A DNA stretch of 64,000 bases from contig JAQFVV010006337.1 in assembly GCA_028023455.1 (NCBI GenBank), positions 855,001 to 919,000 on the forward strand, in the 5' to 3' direction. This document shows positions 60,665 through 64,000 of this stretch, one piece after another. Under the pieces are notes generated by a model. That model worked only from the letters and a program-made list of their open reading frames with translations. It did not search any database and had not been told where the DNA came from. A program made the position numbers and the translations under genes. The first letter of the stretch is position 1; each line of letters starts with the position of its first letter. The DNA comes from Epiperipatus broadwayi (Eukaryota > Onychophora > Udeonychophora > Euonychophora > Peripatidae).

Positions 60665-62990
60665 GATGCACTGTGAGTTCTTCTTTTTTAAAGTCATGAA
60701 CCTGTCAGCTACCATGTCCCAAAAAAACCCTTATCCACTTTAACTTCCTTTTCTATTATCCACCTTATGTTTTCCCAAAATTCTTCTCTATTCTGCTCCA
60801 TCCCATTTCCACAATATAATTGTTGTCAAGTTTGTGGCTTTTATATCTAAATCCCCCTTATCTTTTTACAAACCCAGAATAAAAACCCAAGTACCCATCT
60901 TCTGTATAATCACCTTATTTATACTTATTCCCCCACAATCTCTTTATTTGGGTCCTTTCTACTTGCAAGCATTTACATTTCAATTAACCAATGCATAATA
61001 TTTTCTATGCCTTCCTTACACAACTTGCAGCCTAAATCACCTACATTTTTTTATTTATGTGTATATTCCCTTGTTGTTAAATATCCTGTTTGAGACTTCA
61101 GTAAACTACTTTCCTTGCTATTATCATAAATTAACTTGCACCCAATATTCTGTTTACTTCTATATATATTTAAACTCTTTTTACTCTCTATATTAATTCT
61201 TCATTTCTCCAACTCCCTATTCTTTATTAATGCATCTGTTCTTCTATCCCATTCCTTACAACTATTACACTCAACCATTATCCTAACACAATCATCCCAC
61301 CTTTTGTATAAGTATACTAACATAAATTCTTTATCCAAATCTTCTGCACACCATACCACCCCTCTCCTCCATCTTGTTTCCTGCCCCCATAAACCAATTA
61401 AATACTATTTTGACTATTCTCTTATTATTAAATTGCAATCTACTGAACATTTTCAGTTTTTCATATAAAAACTTAACCATGCCATTTCTCCTTGAATTGC
61501 CATCTTTGCCATCCACACATTGGCATCTAATGCATGTCTTCCTACTATTCTTTGTACTTTTTCTAACCAATCTAATACCTCTTTCCTTACACATAATGCA
61601 TCATTACCATATATGTTAAACCTGCTACTGCTATTCCCTTCAATACAATTCTAACTACATCATATTTATTATATGAAAACACTGTTAATTTTTTTATCAA
61701 TCCTTTTCTTTTCTTTGCTTTATTTATCAACTTTTTTTTCATTCATCTAAAAAATTTCTCTTATTATTTAAAATGATTCTCAAATAGTTATACCTATTCA
61801 CCACACTTAACTTTACACCCTTCAATAAGAATTATTTGTCTTCTCTTTCCCCAGTATTAATCATTATTACTTTAGATTTTCTTCACTAAATTTAATCTCC
61901 ATCTCTTTACCCACCCTTTCACATGTCCTCAGTATAACTTCTATATATTCCCTTCTTTCTGTGCACAAGAAGACATCATCCACATATTAAAGACCCAACA
62001 ATGTATGTACTCCCTTGCACCTATTAATGGTATCTCTACCCCTCTTTCCAGTCTTTTTATTGCATTCTCCATCTCTCTCAAATACAACAAAAACAAAATA
62101 TGTGACATATCCTTGCCTTAGTCCCACCTCATTTTTAACTTTAATTGATTCTATATTCCCTAACTAATACATATACTAATTATTTTCATACAATCTCTTA
62201 ATAAGATCCATTAAAGCTCCATCCATTCCCAAATTTATTAAACTTATCCATAACCAATTTTTATTTACTCTATCATATGCCTTCTCTATATCTATAAAAA
62301 CCATATATAAATGCCTACCTGTATTCCTACTCATATCTATAAATTGTATAACTATATGCCTATCTGATGGAAAACCTCCTTGCATTTTACCCACTATATT
62401 ATTTTCTTCCATCCATTTTGAAAAGCGTCCAGCCATCATATATGGGAAAACTTTATATTATACTGGCATTACCACAATCAGTCTATAATTACTTAATACC
62501 CTTTCTTTTAAATAGTAGCCTTACTCTTGTATTACTCCAACTATCCAGAAAATCTCTCTTCTATGTCATCTTATTAAAACATGATAATAGGTTTATTTTT
62601 GTCCCATGTCCTAAATTCATTACCATCTCTGCTACCCATTCATCTAAACCTCTTGCCTTGCCACTTTTAAATTTCTTCCCTGCCTCATTCAGTTCATTTT
62701 CTGTAAACCTAATATTTCCAATACTATATGCTTTTATATTTGTTATCACTCTGTCCTTCACATCTTACATCTTTTCAGTATCCATTACATGCTTATTTAA
62801 GATTGTCTCTAATTCTTCTCTAGAACTACACTATATCCCCTCATCATCTAGTAATACTATTTTTTCTCTCCTACATTCCTTTTTTTAATATATTTTCAAT
62901 TTTTTTTACTCCCATCTTTTCCAGTTTTATTAATTTCTTCCAACAATTTATTATCTAATTTCGTTCTCTCTATTAACGCCCTCTATATTT
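60665..62990 (-). pseudogene. LINE family B, copy C (longest at its 5' end)
   Basis: Minus-strand copy of the family at 14318-16245. It extends further upstream, with NELNEAGKKFKSGKARGLDE (62561-62761), the region before the RT fingers. It then reads GRFSKWMEENNIVGKMQGGF and FIDIEKAYDRVNKNWLWISL (62176-62439). The catalytic box near 61975 is VDD. MFSRLQFNNKRIVKIVFNW lies at 61331-61594. The terminal motif near 60980-61030 keeps Cys-Lys-Leu-Cys and the His (CKLCKEGIENIMHWL), better preserved than in copy A. The 3' end (CTCACAGTGCATC) matches the other copies. Stops and shifts occur throughout. Confidence 0.85.
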
Positions 62991-64000
62991 CTTTTAAAAA
63001 CAGAAAATTGAGTATTTTACAATAATGAATTTTGTCTCATTCACAATTAAGGTATTGTTTACATTCCTGATCAGTCATATTTTCATTATATAACTCATGT
63101 TTATATTTGATTAGTAGTTTGGATTTATAAAAATTTTAAAAGGCAAAAATGCAACTCGAATAATGACAGCTACTATTGGAAGCTAAACAGAAAAATATAT
63201 TAATATATATTTCATGAATAATTAAAAAATATTTGACTAAATAAAATGCATTATTTTGCAAATTATTTATAACAATAAAGATAGTCTATATACAGAAAGT
63301 GAAATGTTGTTTTTAAAAACAATCTGCACAGGAATGACAATATATTTGTAAGATTAAACTCTTATTAACAAAAAGAGAGAAATAAAACAAAGTGTAAAGT
63401 CTTCTGTTGATAATATGTAGTTTAAAGAATTTTAATAAGTGTTGATTTGATAATAATAAAGTAGAATGAGAGGAATTCACTGCACACTTTTTCTGATAGC
63501 ATGATATACCAGTTGAATACTGACAATGAATTTAACAAAACTTTCTGTAGTAGTGATAAAAGTTATACTAGATTTGAGATTTAAATCAAAAGGCAAATAA
63601 AAATAAAGCAATCTTTTATATAAATTATAAAAAAGTTTTATAAGAGCAACCACCTTTATTATATTGTAAAAATTATAAACATTACCTAATAGAATAACAT
63701 TATCAACACAAGATACTGCAGCATATTTTTGGTACAATACTCCAAAACAAAAGTCAAAGATAGTTAGGACATATCAAAAAAAAATGAAGAAAATGTGAGA
63801 AGAATATTAAAACTAAGATACAGCTTATCGTTATTTGCAATTTATTTTAAAATGACTTCTCCTTTAATCCTATTATCTGGAAAATATGTTTGAGTTATAA
63901 AATCTTTTAGAGAGGCACTGATAATATATTGAAAAATAAAACTGCTATTTCAAAATATCACCCCCCACCCCCCGAACAGAAATATGCCTAATTATTGCTC
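62991..64000. other. AT-rich DNA to window end, no gene
   Basis: No recognised frame. The frame at 63477-63737 (minus) has no motif. A C-rich patch (CCCCCCACCCCCC) lies at 63961-63973. Confidence 0.5.

Overview
This window is nuclear DNA from a repeat-rich animal. It is strongly AT-rich, CpG-poor, dense in (AT)n and (GATA)n microsatellites, and packed with decayed retroelements. I found no host protein-coding exon, tRNA gene or rRNA gene that I can defend. The mix of RTE-type LINEs, GIY-YIG Penelope-like elements, a Ty3/gypsy element and a hammerhead-bearing tandem repeat fits several invertebrate groups. Cephalopods and arthropods or arachnids are the obvious candidates, but the sequence alone does not decide.

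Layout. 1-4300: AT-rich intergenic DNA with a tRNA-like SINE fragment and a long (AT)n. 4313-7062: an old RTE-like LINE (minus). 8450-10300: non-repetitive DNA that has kept its CpGs. 10849-11277: a pure (TAGA)n run of about 107 units. 13190-13560: a lone LINE endonuclease fragment. 14318-16245, 19690-21400 and 60665-62990: three copies of a second LINE family with a C-terminal Cys/His motif. 16700-19395: a fossil Penelope-like element (PLE) between direct terminal repeats. 21430-22130: an inverted-repeat unit. 23529-26809: two PLE copies of another family arranged head-to-head. 27893-28752: a foldback element with terminal inverted repeats of about 200 bp. 32205-43269: a Ty3/gypsy element (minus) between about 1-kb LTRs, with pol full of stops and an unusually long leader. 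45.3-51.6 kb: diverged duplications, a perfect-stem hairpin and the retrozyme-like unit. 53.1-54.3 and 56.7-59.5 kb: two more RTE copies.

The most interesting element is at 47538-48160. A complete type-I hammerhead ribozyme (47539-47602) starts a unit of about 459 bp. A second, mutated hammerhead starts the next, truncated unit (47998-48062). The two share the same fold, including a two-part stem I. This is the architecture of an animal retrozyme, a small non-autonomous retroelement whose RNA is cut into unit-length pieces by hammerheads. PLEs are the autonomous elements usually linked to hammerheads. Two PLE families lie in the same window, and their terminal sequences carry decayed hammerhead-like motifs.

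All protein-coding remains are transposon-derived and broken by stops, frameshifts or lost catalytic residues. Nothing here looks like an intact autonomous element. Coordinates of element edges are hand-read and may be off by tens of bases.
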